From JACQFK01 sp036383955 (GTDB lineage Bacteria > Planctomycetota > MHYJ01 > JACPRB01): 64,000 bases of DNA. This document shows positions 40,545 through 49,199 of the stretch, piece by piece. The stretch lies in assembly GCA_036383955.1 (NCBI GenBank), contig DASVNH010000136.1, positions 1 through 64,000 on the forward strand. The letters are read 5' to 3'. The notes under the pieces are model-generated. The model was not told the origin of the DNA and did not search any database. It was given only the letters and a program-made list of their open reading frames with translations. The position numbers and the translations under genes were made by a program. Positions within the stretch are counted from its first letter, which is position 1, and the number at the start of each line of letters is the position of its first letter.

Positions 40545-40859
40545 ATGCTGGAAGACCGCGACGTCAAGATTCTCGTGATCGTCGGGCTGATCGTCCAGGC
40601 GGCGGCGATCGGGCTCGGCTTCACCGCGCTCGGCTGGCGCTGGCCGCTGATCGCGGCGGCCGTCGCCGTCGCGTTGGGCGCGCTCCTGCTTTCCCGGAGA
40701 GCCTGGTGGATCCCCGCGATCGTGATCCCGATCGCCGCCTGGCACGGGATGTCGGACGCCGCCGCCTGGCCGCTCCGGATCGTCTTCACCCTCGAGGCGC
40801 TGCTCCAGGCCGCCGTCCTCATCTTCCTGCTGACGTTCCGGATGACGCGCCTCTGGTAA
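40545..40859 (+). CDS. Small three-helix membrane protein
   Basis: A 104-residue protein (MLEDRDVKILVIVGLIVQAA) with three to four hydrophobic segments and almost no loops. No family is recognised. It overlaps the end of the converging oxygenase gene by 41 bases, so either its end or that gene's end may be slightly different in reality. Confidence 0.55.
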   Translation: MLEDRDVKILVIVGLIVQAAAIGLGFTALGWRWPLIAAAVAVALGALLLSRRAWWIPAIVIPIAAWHGMSDAAAWPLRIVFTLEALLQAAVLIFLLTFRMTRLW

Positions 40860-41724
40860 GGACGAGCTCGATCGAGAGCAGGGTCACGCGCTCGCCCCGG
40901 CGCAGCGGCTCGCGCCCGTGCACCACGCCGCGGGCCTCCACGGCGAGCGCGTCCCCGGGACGGAGGTCGACGCGGCGCACGGAGCCGTCGGGACGGTGGG
41001 CGAAGAAGCGCGACGGCCGCGCGCCGTCGTCGGGTGGCCGCCGCTCCAGGCACAGCAGCACGTTGACCGCGTACTTCGGGTCGTCGGGATGCGGCCAGAA
41101 GAAGTCGCCCGGCCGGGAATAGAAGAGGTAGCGGGCTTCGAAGCCCGGCGCCACGCGTTTCCGCACGGCGCGCCCGACGGCCGCCATCAGCCGCGGATCC
41201 ACGGCCAGCTCGCGGCCGAGCGGGCCCGGACGCCGCCCGCTGGAGCGACGTCCCCGGCGGACGTGCGCGCGCGTTTCGGCGAGCAGCTTCGCCAGGTCGC
41301 GGGGGCGGAGGAACGGCAGGCGCCCGAGCGGATGGACGCCCGACCCGTAGAGCCGCGCGAAGACCCGGACGACCGTGCCGAACGCGGCGCCGAGGAGGGG
41401 ATCGGCCGGAGGCTCGCCGTCGGGCGCGAGGGCGCCGGCCGCGTAGGCGACCAGCACGCGCAGAGGCCGGTAGTCGCCGTCGCCGCGGCGCGCGATCTCG
41501 GCGGCGAGCCGGCGCGCGAGGCGCTCCCGGGGACCCGCCCAGCTTCCGCCGAGGGCACGCGCCCGGCCCAGGACACGGGAGATCCGGCGGCGCGGGTCGC
41601 GCGCGCCGGACACCTCGCTAAGGTTGGTCTGGGTCGGGAGCTGGAAGCCGACATCCCCCGCGGCGAGCAGGAGGTCGAACAGCATCCGCTCGCGTGGAGG
41701 GAGCGTGGGGCGCACGGCGGCCAC
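40819..41724 (-). CDS. Putative 2-oxoglutarate/Fe(II) oxygenase
   Basis: About 301 residues from a GTG at 41724; ATG at 41685 is an alternative. The C-terminal half looks like a double-stranded beta-helix oxygenase: YLFYSRPGDFFWPHPDD supplies the HxD metal ligands, and LRPGDALAVEARGVVHGREP supplies the distal His followed by an Arg (GERVTLL) that would bind 2-oxoglutarate. The N-terminal half is helical and Arg-rich and not recognised. Such enzymes hydroxylate small molecules or peptides. The gene follows 46 bases after the double-glycine peptide gene, so that peptide is a natural candidate substrate. The start is uncertain. Confidence 0.6.
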   Translation of the reverse strand: MAAVRPTLPPRERMLFDLLLAAGDVGFQLPTQTNLSEVSGARDPRRRISRVLGRARALGGSWAGPRERLARRLAAEIARRGDGDYRPLRVLVAYAAGALAPDGEPPADPLLGAAFGTVVRVFARLYGSGVHPLGRLPFLRPRDLAKLLAETRAHVRRGRRSSGRRPGPLGRELAVDPRLMAAVGRAVRKRVAPGFEARYLFYSRPGDFFWPHPDDPKYAVNVLLCLERRPPDDGARPSRFFAHRPDGSVRRVDLRPGDALAVEARGVVHGREPLRRGERVTLLSIELVLTRGASSGTSAGR

Positions 41725-41770
41725 GGCGGCCCGGGCCCGAAGGGCGAGCCGGCTGCTCAGACGGCCCCGC

Positions 41771-41929
41771 TTAGGGCTGCGAGAAGTTGAAGTCTTCGGG
41801 GCCGGCGAGGCCGCCGCTGACGAACAGGCCGCCGCGGATGTCCTTGCAATCCTGCTTGGACAGCTCCTTGACCTTGCCCTTCGGCGCGGCCTTCGGAGCG
41901 GGCTTCGCGTTCTTCTTCGGATTGGCCAT
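41771..41929 (-). CDS. Double-glycine-leader peptide, candidate RiPP/bacteriocin precursor
   Basis: A 52-residue peptide with a strong ribosome site (GGGAGGG) before its ATG and its own promoter. The N-terminus is Lys/Ala/Pro-rich (MANPKKNAKPAPKAAPKGK). It is followed by KELSKQDCKDIRGG, which matches the bacteriocin-type leader pattern LSxxDxxxIxGG cut after Gly-Gly. The presumed core is LFVSGGLAGPEDFNFSQP, without Cys and with a second Gly-Gly. A 2-oxoglutarate oxygenase gene follows in the same direction. No C39 peptidase or radical-SAM enzyme is near. The family of the core is not recognised. Confidence 0.65.
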   Translation of the reverse strand: MANPKKNAKPAPKAAPKGKVKELSKQDCKDIRGGLFVSGGLAGPEDFNFSQP

Positions 41930-41956
41930 GGCACCCTCCCTGAAATCTTCCCTTCG

Positions 41957-41985
41957 AAGGTAGCGGAGCGTCCCCGCCGCTTCAA
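41957..41985 (-). promoter_or_regulatory. Promoter of the double-glycine peptide gene
   Basis: On the minus strand TTGAAG (41980-41985), 17-bp spacer and TACCTT (41957-41962), in the gap after the upstream dehydrogenase gene. The start codon is 27 bases downstream with a GGGAGGG site between, so this message has a normal leader. Confidence 0.45.
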
Positions 41986-41991
41986 GGGAAT

Positions 41992-44757
41992 TTACTTCGA
42001 GGTCAGCGTCTCGAGGAAAGCCAGCAGCGAGGCCAGCTCCTTCGGCGTGAGCGCGGCCACCAGGCCCTCGGGCATCATCGAGAGGTCGGCTTTCTTGCGC
42101 TGCTCGATCCGGCTCTTGACCAGCGTCTGCCGCTCGCCGCCCGCCGTGCGGATCGTCAGGTCTTCCGCGCCCTCGTCGGTGACGAAGCCGACGACCCGGT
42201 CGCCGTTCGACATCCCGAAGATGAAGCTCTCGAAGCCCTGCGCGATCACCGCGTTGGGCTTCAGGATCGACTGGATCAGGACCGGCTTCTCGTAGCGCTT
42301 CGCGATGTCCAGAAGCATCGGCCCGCGCGGCGCCTCGGCCGGCGAGATCGTGTGGCACGACGCGCAGCCCTGCCGCTGGAAGAGTTTCGCGCCCAGCGCC
42401 GCGTCGCCCGGCTCCTTCAAGACCGCCGCCTGCGCCTCCTCGAACGCCATCCCGCCCACGCCGCCCTTGGCGCCCTTCGCCTGGGCTTCGAGGACCCGCT
42501 TCAGGTCGACCTCCGGCGCCGCCGAGATCTCCGCCGCGGCGCCCGTCGCCACGCCCGCCAGGATCACCTTGTGCCGCGCCAGCTGCGCCAGCACGTGCGG
42601 GCCGTCGGGCGTCGACAGCGCCGCGCGCAACGCCGCCTCGATCTTCGGGCTCTCCTCCCACTTCGCGCGCCGGTAGTAGGGCCCGGAGGAATCCGGCCGC
42701 GTCCCCCACCAGTCCTTGTCCGGCCACTCCCCTTCCTTGTGATAGAGCCGGACCAGCGCCGTCAGCGCCGCCTTGCCGCGTTTCGCGATCAGGCCGTCCA
42801 CGGCCTCCGCCGTGTGCATCCAGCGCAGCGCGCGGTACGCCCCGCTCGACTCCGACGCTAGGCAGAGCTTCGCGGCCTTCGTCGCGGCCAGGGCGCGATA
42901 CGCCACGTGCGCGACCGCGGGATCGGGGTCGTCGGCCGCCTTCACGAGCGCGGGGTCGGGCTTGTTCAGACGTCCGAGGCCGACGGCCGCCGCGGCCCGC
43001 ACGCGCGGGTTCGGGTCGGCGAGGGCCGCGACGAAGGGGGCCGAGGGGACGTCGGCGAGATCCCGGTCCGCCAGCGCGCGGAGCGCGAACTCGCGGAGCT
43101 CGGGCTTCTCGGCCAGGCGCAGCAAGGCGGGCGTCGACTTCCCCAGCTGCTTCAGCGTGAAGATCGCGGCGACCTTGGCGGCGAGAGGCCCGTCGAGCGT
43201 CTCCAGGCCGTCGGCGGAGCCGCGGCGAAGGATCTCGCGCTGGGCGCGGAAGCGCAGCACCGCGCTGTCGGACGCGAGGTGCTTGAGGAGGTCGCCTTTC
43301 TTGAGATCCTTGAGATCCGGGAAGGGCGCGGCCTTCCAGCCTTTCGGGGTGAGCCGGACGACGAAGCCGACGTTGGGCCCCTTGTAGCTGAATTCTCCGC
43401 CGCGCCAGCTGGCCGCGTAGAGGCGTCCGGCGCCGTCGACGTCCATCGACGTCACGCGGTCGAGGCGGAGGAAGTCCTTCTGCTCGACGGTGAAGCCCGC
43501 GCCCTTGGCGGCGAGCGGATGGAGGTACATCTGGCCGCGGCCCCAGTCGGCCGTCAGCAGCCCCCGCAGCCACGGCTCGTCGACGTGGAGCGCGCCGGTG
43601 CCGGAGCCGCCGCCGTAGATCGCGAGCGGCTCGAAGAGCTCGTCGGCGAAGTTCTTGTAGAGCGACGGATAGCCCATGTGGGCGCTCTGGGGGAGGTAGC
43701 TCACCCGGATGTCCCAGCCGCCGCCGTCGTTCGTGTTGTCGCGCGTGAAGCAGTTCAGGAAGGGGTCGATCGCGACGTCGCAGATGTTCCGCGTGCCGCG
43801 GGCGTAGACCTCGAGCTCGCGGCCGTCGGGCCGCACGCGCGCGATCCCGCCGCCGAGGAGCTGGTGGCTTTTGCCGTCGACGTCCACGCAGGTGTGGTAG
43901 CCGTAGTCGCCGACGGCGATGTAGATCCAGCCGTCGATGCCCATGCGGATCGCGTTGGTCGTGTGGTCGGCGCCGCGGCCCGCCACGATCTTCTCCGGGC
44001 TGATGCCCTTGAGGAGGACCTGTTCCTCGTCGGCCACGCCGTCGCCGTTCGTGTCGCGGTAGCGCGTGAGGAAGGGCGGGTGGAGCACCCAGAGGGTCCC
44101 GTCGTCCCAGACCAGGCCGCGGGGATGGCGCATCCTGGCGAAGACTTTCACGTCCTCCGCCTTGCCGTCGCCGTCCGCGTCGACGCAGCGCAGGACCTTG
44201 CCGTAGCCCTCGACTTTGCCGAGCGAGCCGTTCTCGTCGACCCCCACGAAGAGCGTCCCGTCGGGAGTCGCGGCCAGGCACACCGGATAATTCACGACGG
44301 GCGGCTCGCCGAAGAGCGTGACGTCGAACTCGGGCGGCGCCTTGACGCCCTTGAGGGGGTCGGGCAGCTTCGCGGCCGGCGCGTCGCCTTCGTAGGCCTC
44401 GAACTCGAAGAAGCTGGCCCAGCCACCCTTCGAACCCAGGCAGGTCACGCGCAGGTGGCGGACGTCGGCCCCCGCGGCGAACTTCGTCCAGGCCTTGCCG
44501 TCCGTCGAGCCTTCGATCTCGTGGCGGACGTCGCTTTCCCAGCTGATCCGGACGGTCTTGACCTTCTTCGCCGCGCCGAGATCGACCTGCCACCACTGCG
44601 GGAACGTCCCGGCGCTGGCGCACCAGCGGGTGTCGGGGCTGCCGTCGACGGCCTTCGCCGCCAGGTTCCCCTTCCCCGCTTCTTCGCTGGAGGCCGTCGC
44701 GGGCTTTCCCTGGGCGAGGTTGACTTGGAGCAGCGCCAGCAGGAGCGTCGTCGTCAT
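41992..44757 (-). CDS. PVC-type membrane-bound dehydrogenase with discoidin and cytochrome c domains
   Basis: A 921-residue exported protein starting MTTTLLLALLQVNLAQGKPA. Domains in order: F5/8-type-C (discoidin) carbohydrate-binding module (about 15-130, GKPATASSEEAGKG ... RWCAS ... WWQVDLG), a six-bladed propeller related to glucose/sorbosone dehydrogenases (about 150-480, with DADGDGKAEDVKVF and RYRDTNGDGVADE), HEAT repeats (about 490-640), and a c-type heme domain with CASCH near 803 and a later Met-rich LSMMPEGL. This order is typical of planctomycetes and probably oxidises sugars or alcohols with electron transfer to the heme. TATATA lies five bases before the ATG. Confidence 0.9.
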   Translation of the reverse strand: MTTTLLLALLQVNLAQGKPATASSEEAGKGNLAAKAVDGSPDTRWCASAGTFPQWWQVDLGAAKKVKTVRISWESDVRHEIEGSTDGKAWTKFAAGADVRHLRVTCLGSKGGWASFFEFEAYEGDAPAAKLPDPLKGVKAPPEFDVTLFGEPPVVNYPVCLAATPDGTLFVGVDENGSLGKVEGYGKVLRCVDADGDGKAEDVKVFARMRHPRGLVWDDGTLWVLHPPFLTRYRDTNGDGVADEEQVLLKGISPEKIVAGRGADHTTNAIRMGIDGWIYIAVGDYGYHTCVDVDGKSHQLLGGGIARVRPDGRELEVYARGTRNICDVAIDPFLNCFTRDNTNDGGGWDIRVSYLPQSAHMGYPSLYKNFADELFEPLAIYGGGSGTGALHVDEPWLRGLLTADWGRGQMYLHPLAAKGAGFTVEQKDFLRLDRVTSMDVDGAGRLYAASWRGGEFSYKGPNVGFVVRLTPKGWKAAPFPDLKDLKKGDLLKHLASDSAVLRFRAQREILRRGSADGLETLDGPLAAKVAAIFTLKQLGKSTPALLRLAEKPELREFALRALADRDLADVPSAPFVAALADPNPRVRAAAAVGLGRLNKPDPALVKAADDPDPAVAHVAYRALAATKAAKLCLASESSGAYRALRWMHTAEAVDGLIAKRGKAALTALVRLYHKEGEWPDKDWWGTRPDSSGPYYRRAKWEESPKIEAALRAALSTPDGPHVLAQLARHKVILAGVATGAAAEISAAPEVDLKRVLEAQAKGAKGGVGGMAFEEAQAAVLKEPGDAALGAKLFQRQGCASCHTISPAEAPRGPMLLDIAKRYEKPVLIQSILKPNAVIAQGFESFIFGMSNGDRVVGFVTDEGAEDLTIRTAGGERQTLVKSRIEQRKKADLSMMPEGLVAALTPKELASLLAFLETLTSK

Positions 44758-44762
44758 GGGGC

Positions 44763-44768
44763 TATATA
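44763..44768 (-). promoter_or_regulatory. -10 box of the PVC-type dehydrogenase gene
   Basis: TATATA on the minus strand, five bases before the ATG at 44757, with no Shine-Dalgarno site; consistent with a leaderless message. Confidence 0.45.
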
Positions 44769-44814
44769 ACGCCGCTCATGACCTTCGTTTCCTCGGCCTA
44801 GGGGATGTTAACCC

Positions 44815-44842
44815 TTGCCTTCGCTAAGAGGGGCCTTAGAAT
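44815..44842 (+). promoter_or_regulatory. Promoter of the Ser/Thr kinase gene
   Basis: TTGCCT (44815-44820), 16-bp spacer and TAGAAT (44837-44842, five of six consensus bases). The ATG at 44867 is 24 bases downstream. Confidence 0.5.
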
Positions 44843-44866
44843 AAGTCAGGGGTCAGCACCCTCGAT

Positions 44867-46012
44867 ATGGCGGAAGAAAAAGAAACCCTGCACTTCGGCG
44901 CGATCGCGATGAAGCTCGGCTTCACCTCCCTGGAGAAGGTGGACGAGTGCCTGCGGCTCCAGGAGAAGATGAAGGAGCTGGGGGTCGCTCCCAAGAAGCT
45001 CGGCGAGATCATGCTCGCCAAGGGCTACCTCACCGACGCCCAGGTGAAGGAGATCTTCAAGTACCAGGGCATGAAGGGCGGCCACACCTCCATCCAGGGC
45101 TACAAGATCATCTCCAAGATCGGCCAGGGCGCGATGGGCTCCATCTACAAGGCCCTCCAGGTCTCGATGGACCGCATCGTCGCCATCAAGTGCCTCGCCC
45201 CCAAGTACGCCCAGAACGACAAGTTCCGCGAGCGCTTCCTGCGCGAGGCCCGGGCCGTCGCGCGCCTCAACCACCCGAACATCATCCAGGGCATCGACGT
45301 CGGCGACTCCAACGGCGTGCACTACTTCGCCATGGAGTACATCGACGGCCCCACGGTCGGCGAGCTGCTCAAGCGCGGCGGCGCGCTGGACGAGAAGCGG
45401 GCGCTCAACATCATGACCCAGATCGCCCGCGCCCTGCAGCACGCCTTCAACCACGGGATCATCCACCGCGACATCAAGCCCGATAACATCATGCTCACGC
45501 GCGAAGGCGTCGCGAAGCTCTGCGACCTGGGCCTCGCCAAGGTCGCCACGCCGCAGGACTCCGACGCCGCCGGGACGAAGCCGGGGGCGTCGATGGGCAC
45601 CCCCTACTACATCGCCCCCGAGCAGGCCCGCGGCGAGCAGACCGTCGACACCCGCGCCGACATCTACTCGCTCGGCGCGAGCTTCTACCACATGACGGCG
45701 GGCGACGTCCCCTTCCCCGGCCAGAGCGCGGCGGACGTCATCAGCAAGCACCTCACCGAGCCGGTCACGCCGCCCCGGGTGAAGAACCCGCTGATCTCGG
45801 GCCAGGTGGACTGGGTCATCGTGAAGATGATGCAGAAGGCCCGCGAGGACCGCTACCAGACGCCCAACGACGTCGTGAAGGACCTCGAGGCCATCGCGGC
45901 GGGCGCCATGCCCGACGGCTACGCGCAGGAGGTCGAGGAAAACTCCTCCTCCATCCCCAAGCTCCGCCGCTCCCGCCTCATCCGCCGCGCCTCGCGGTTC
46001 CGCCGCCGCTAG
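44867..46012 (+). CDS. Hanks-type Ser/Thr protein kinase with N-terminal alpha-helical domain
   Basis: A 381-residue soluble kinase. An N-terminal helical region (about 8-70) holds a GspE-N/MshEN-like pattern (GAIAMKLGFTSLEKVDECL, LGEIMLAKGYLTDAQVKEIF). The kinase domain follows with the Gly loop IGQGAMGSIYKA, catalytic Lys in VAIKCL, HRDIKPDNIM, a DLG in place of DFG (CDLGLAKV) and APEQARGE. All key residues are present, so it should be active, in contrast to the protein at 24810-26288. The C-terminus is Arg-rich and short, without a membrane helix. Confidence 0.9.
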   Translation: MAEEKETLHFGAIAMKLGFTSLEKVDECLRLQEKMKELGVAPKKLGEIMLAKGYLTDAQVKEIFKYQGMKGGHTSIQGYKIISKIGQGAMGSIYKALQVSMDRIVAIKCLAPKYAQNDKFRERFLREARAVARLNHPNIIQGIDVGDSNGVHYFAMEYIDGPTVGELLKRGGALDEKRALNIMTQIARALQHAFNHGIIHRDIKPDNIMLTREGVAKLCDLGLAKVATPQDSDAAGTKPGASMGTPYYIAPEQARGEQTVDTRADIYSLGASFYHMTAGDVPFPGQSAADVISKHLTEPVTPPRVKNPLISGQVDWVIVKMMQKAREDRYQTPNDVVKDLEAIAAGAMPDGYAQEVEENSSSIPKLRRSRLIRRASRFRRR

Positions 46013-46022
46013 CGCCGCCCGC

Positions 46023-46028
46023 TATACT
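46023..46028 (+). promoter_or_regulatory. -10 box before the gene at 46034
   Basis: TATACT lies five bases before the GTG at 46034 and just after the kinase stop codon; it supports a separate, leaderless message. Confidence 0.45.
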
Positions 46029-46033
46029 AAGGC

Positions 46034-46849
46034 GTGCCCCGATCCATCAACGGCTTCGGCACCAGCTATCACGGGAACGGCGCCTCCATCCACTGGGAGA
46101 AGCCGGCCCCCTTCGCGCTGGGCGACCATGACGCGATCGAGTGCTCGATCGCCCTGGGCTTCCCGGTCTTCCCCGGCGACGCCTGCCACACGTTCCTGTG
46201 GTCCCACCGCGAGTGCCGGGTGATTCGGATCCGCAGGAGCGCCCCCCTGATTCTGCACGCCCTCCTTCGACCTTACGTGCTGGTCGCGACGTGGCTGGCG
46301 ATGGGCTTCCTGATACTCATGGCCGTCGCGATCCCGGTCCTGCATTTCTCGGGAGTCGGCACGGGCAAGATGAACGCCGACGCGTGGAAGGTGTTCGCGA
46401 TTCCCGCCGCCGTGGCCCTCGGCGGCATGGGGCTGCTTTCGCTGCTCAACACTCCCTTTCGCCGCGCTCGGGACATCCGGCTCGTCACGGGACCTCACGA
46501 GGCGGGTTCGAGCGATCCCGCCACCTGGCTGGAGCCTCCCTCCGAGGACTTCGCCCGGCCGTTCGATGGGGATTCGGCGCGTCGCGCGCTTCAAGAGGGG
46601 CAGTTCTCCAAAGCCATGTACGCGGCCCGCATCCTGGCCGCGCGGGGGGACGACCGCGGCGAAGCCCTGACGGACGAGATCCTGGCCGACCCGCGCGTCC
46701 TCGACCGCCTTCCGGCCCTGAGGCGTCGCCCCTGGCTCCGCCAGGAGCTCTTCCCCGAGGATCGCGGCCTGCGCATTCCGCTGGAGAACCGCGGCTCCTA
46801 CGCCACCTGGGGAGGGATCAGCTCGACGAACGCGGGGTACCACGGGTAG
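46034..46849 (+). CDS. Two-helix membrane protein of unknown function
   Basis: A 271-residue protein, GTG start. Residues 1-75 are soluble, followed by two transmembrane helices (LVATWLAMGFLILMAVAIPV and VFAIPAAVALGGMGLLSLL, about 83-135) and a cytoplasmic C-terminal domain of about 130 residues. No family is recognised. It stands between the kinase and sulfatase genes. Confidence 0.6.
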   Translation: MPRSINGFGTSYHGNGASIHWEKPAPFALGDHDAIECSIALGFPVFPGDACHTFLWSHRECRVIRIRRSAPLILHALLRPYVLVATWLAMGFLILMAVAIPVLHFSGVGTGKMNADAWKVFAIPAAVALGGMGLLSLLNTPFRRARDIRLVTGPHEAGSSDPATWLEPPSEDFARPFDGDSARRALQEGQFSKAMYAARILAARGDDRGEALTDEILADPRVLDRLPALRRRPWLRQELFPEDRGLRIPLENRGSYATWGGISSTNAGYHG

Positions 46850-46895
46850 GCGATTTGTCCACCCCCGCGTCGACTTCCGCCGTGTTCCTTCAGAT

Positions 46896-48698
46896 ATGAT
46901 CCGACTCGCGCTCGCCGCCCTGCTTCTCGCGTCTTCTCCCGCCGACGAACGTCCAAACATCGTCTTCATCCTCGCCGACGACCTGGGCGTCAACGACCTG
47001 TCGTGCTACGGGCGCGCCGACCAGCCCACGCCGCACCTCGACAAGCTGGCGACGGAAGGCGCCCGCTTCACGAGCGCCTACTGCGCCCAGCCGATCTGCT
47101 CCCCGAGCCGCGCCGCGATCCTGACCGGCAAGGCCCCCGCGCGCCTCCGCCTCACCACCTTCCTCCCGGGCCGCGGCAACCACCCCTCCCAGCTCCTGCT
47201 CAACGCCCCCTCCCCGCCCGGCCTCCCCCTCGAGGAAGTCACGCTCGCCGAACGGCTCAAGGCGGCGGGCTACGCGACGGCCGCCGTCGGCAAGTGGCAC
47301 CTGGGCAACAAGGGCCTGCAGCCGACCGACCAGGGCTTCGACGTCCATCATCCCGGCCAGGCGAACACGAAGCCCTCGGCGACCGAAGGCAGCAAAGGCG
47401 AGCACGATCTGACCGCCGCCGCCGAGCGCTTCCTCGAAGCCCACAAGGAGAAGCCCTTCTTCCTCTACCTCGCCCACAACACGCCCCACATCCCCTACGA
47501 CGCGCCCGCCGACCCGCGCCCGAACGCCTTCAACCCGGTCTACGCGGCCGTGATCCGGACGATGGACGACGTCGTGGGCCGCCTGATGGCGAAGATCGAC
47601 GCCCTCGGCCTCCGCGAGAAGACGATCGTCGTGTTCACGTCCGACAACGGCGGCCTGCACGTCCTCGAAATGGCCAAGACGCCCGCCACGCACAACACCC
47701 CCTTCCGCGCCGGCAAGGGCTTCGTCTACGAAGGCGGCCTGCGGATCCCGCTGATCGTCCGCTGGCCCGGAAAGGTCAAGGCGTCGGTCGTCGACACCCC
47801 CGTGATCGGCACCGACTGGACCCCGACCTTCCTCGACCTGGCCGGCGTGAAGACCGAGGACGCCTTCGACGGCCAGAGCGTCGCGCCCGTGCTGCGCGGC
47901 GAAACAGCCGGTTCGATTCGCCCGTTCTTCTGGCACTTCCCGCAGTACACGAACCAGGGCGGCCGGCCCGCCGGCGCCGTCCGCGAGGGCGACTGGAAGC
48001 TCGTCGAGCACTACGAGGACGGCCGGCTCGAGCTCTTCAACCTCGCGAAGGACGTCGGCGAAACCGCCGACCTCGCCGCCCAGGAGCCCGGCCGCGTCGC
48101 CGCGCTGCGGGGCAAGCTCGAGGCCTGGCGCCGCGCGGTGAAGGCGGACGTCAATCCGCCGAACCCCGACTACAGCCCGTCCGCCGCGAAGCCGCTGTAC
48201 GGGGACGTCGACGTCTCCCGCCTCGCGCCCGACAAATCGTCGAGCGCGATGGCCGAAGCGCTGGACGCCTGGCGCAAGGGCATGAACAAGCCGGGGCCGG
48301 CGGGCGGCGGCGCGCTGATCCTCCACGCGCGGGACGCGAAGGTGACCGGCGCGAAGCTCCAGTACGAGGCCCCGCCGCACAAGGACACGCTGGGCTACTG
48401 GGTCAACCCGGCGGACACCGCGGAGTGGAGCTTCGACGTCCCCAAGGCCGGCGCGTACGCCGTCGAGGTGCTCCAAGGCTGCGGCAAGGGCTGCGGGGGC
48501 TCGGAGGTGGAGCTCGCGTTCGGCGCGACGTCCCTCACGTTCAAGGTCGAGGAGACCGGCCACTTCCAGCGCTTCGTGCCGCGGACGGTGGGCACGGTGA
48601 CGCTGGAGAAGGGCCCCGCGACGCTGAAGCTGAGCGCGAAGTCCAAGCCCGGCCCCGCCGTGATGGACCTGCGCCGGGTCACGCTCAAGGCGGACTAG
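46896..48698 (+). CDS. Exported sulfatase with C-terminal carbohydrate-binding-like domain
   Basis: A 600-residue type I sulfatase. The signal is MIRLALAALLLASSPA. The metal-binding start NIVFILADDLGVNDLSCYG is followed by the formylglycine site CSPSRAAILTG with Cys68 as the residue to be converted, then GKWHLGN and TSDNGGL. The catalytic domain ends near 430; the C-terminal 130 residues (AEWSFDVPKAGAYAVEVLQG, VMDLRRVTLKAD) look like a DUF5077/CBM-type sandwich. It would cleave sulfate from polysaccharide outside the cytoplasm. The formylglycine-generating enzyme is not in the window. Its end overlaps the converging gene by four bases. Confidence 0.9.
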   Translation: MIRLALAALLLASSPADERPNIVFILADDLGVNDLSCYGRADQPTPHLDKLATEGARFTSAYCAQPICSPSRAAILTGKAPARLRLTTFLPGRGNHPSQLLLNAPSPPGLPLEEVTLAERLKAAGYATAAVGKWHLGNKGLQPTDQGFDVHHPGQANTKPSATEGSKGEHDLTAAAERFLEAHKEKPFFLYLAHNTPHIPYDAPADPRPNAFNPVYAAVIRTMDDVVGRLMAKIDALGLREKTIVVFTSDNGGLHVLEMAKTPATHNTPFRAGKGFVYEGGLRIPLIVRWPGKVKASVVDTPVIGTDWTPTFLDLAGVKTEDAFDGQSVAPVLRGETAGSIRPFFWHFPQYTNQGGRPAGAVREGDWKLVEHYEDGRLELFNLAKDVGETADLAAQEPGRVAALRGKLEAWRRAVKADVNPPNPDYSPSAAKPLYGDVDVSRLAPDKSSSAMAEALDAWRKGMNKPGPAGGGALILHARDAKVTGAKLQYEAPPHKDTLGYWVNPADTAEWSFDVPKAGAYAVEVLQGCGKGCGGSEVELAFGATSLTFKVEETGHFQRFVPRTVGTVTLEKGPATLKLSAKSKPGPAVMDLRRVTLKAD

Positions 48699-49189
48699 TC
48701 GGCTTCGAGGGTCAGGACGACCTTCACCTTCTTCAGGGCCTCCGCGTCGAGGGCGCCCTCCTCGGCGAACCCGATCGCGCCGCGCGAGTCGCCCACGAGA
48801 CGGATCAGCCGGGCGGCGGTGTCGACCTGCGTCGCCGGCTCCACGGCGGACTGGTACTGCAGCTTCACCCAGTGCCGGGACAGGACGGCGCTGGACATCC
48901 CGAGCACCTTCTGCAGGAAGACGGCGCGCTCGGCGTGGCCTTCCGTGAGGTCGACGGGCCGGACTTTTTCGTTGGCGTCGAAGCCGGGCGTCTCGCTCAG
49001 CTCGGACAGCACTCCCTTCCAGGTGGTGTGCTTCTTCAGGAACAGCTCGCGGGCCCGCTCGGGCGTCAGCGCGCCCACCGGGTTGCCCGCGTTCACGATG
49101 ACGACGACCTTCTTCCGGGTCGTCTGGAGGGTGGCGACGTCCGCGGCCAGGGCCGTCGACAGGAGCCCGCACAGCATCAGCGTCTTCAT
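48695..49189 (-). CDS. Periplasmic substrate-binding protein, PstS-like fragment family
   Basis: A 164-residue exported protein starting MKTLMLCGLLSTALAADVAT. It has the first lobe pattern of short phosphate-type binding proteins: VVIVNAGNPVGALTPERARE, FLKKHTTWKGV, RPVDLTEGHAERAVFLQKVL and GAIGFAEEGALD near the end. Such single-domain proteins bind phosphate-like anions or act as adaptor. It is the last gene of the chemoreceptor-peroxidase-porin unit, ten bases after the porin. Confidence 0.75.
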   Translation of the reverse strand: MKTLMLCGLLSTALAADVATLQTTRKKVVVIVNAGNPVGALTPERARELFLKKHTTWKGVLSELSETPGFDANEKVRPVDLTEGHAERAVFLQKVLGMSSAVLSRHWVKLQYQSAVEPATQVDTAARLIRLVGDSRGAIGFAEEGALDAEALKKVKVVLTLEAD

Positions 49190-49199
49190 GGTCGTTCCT

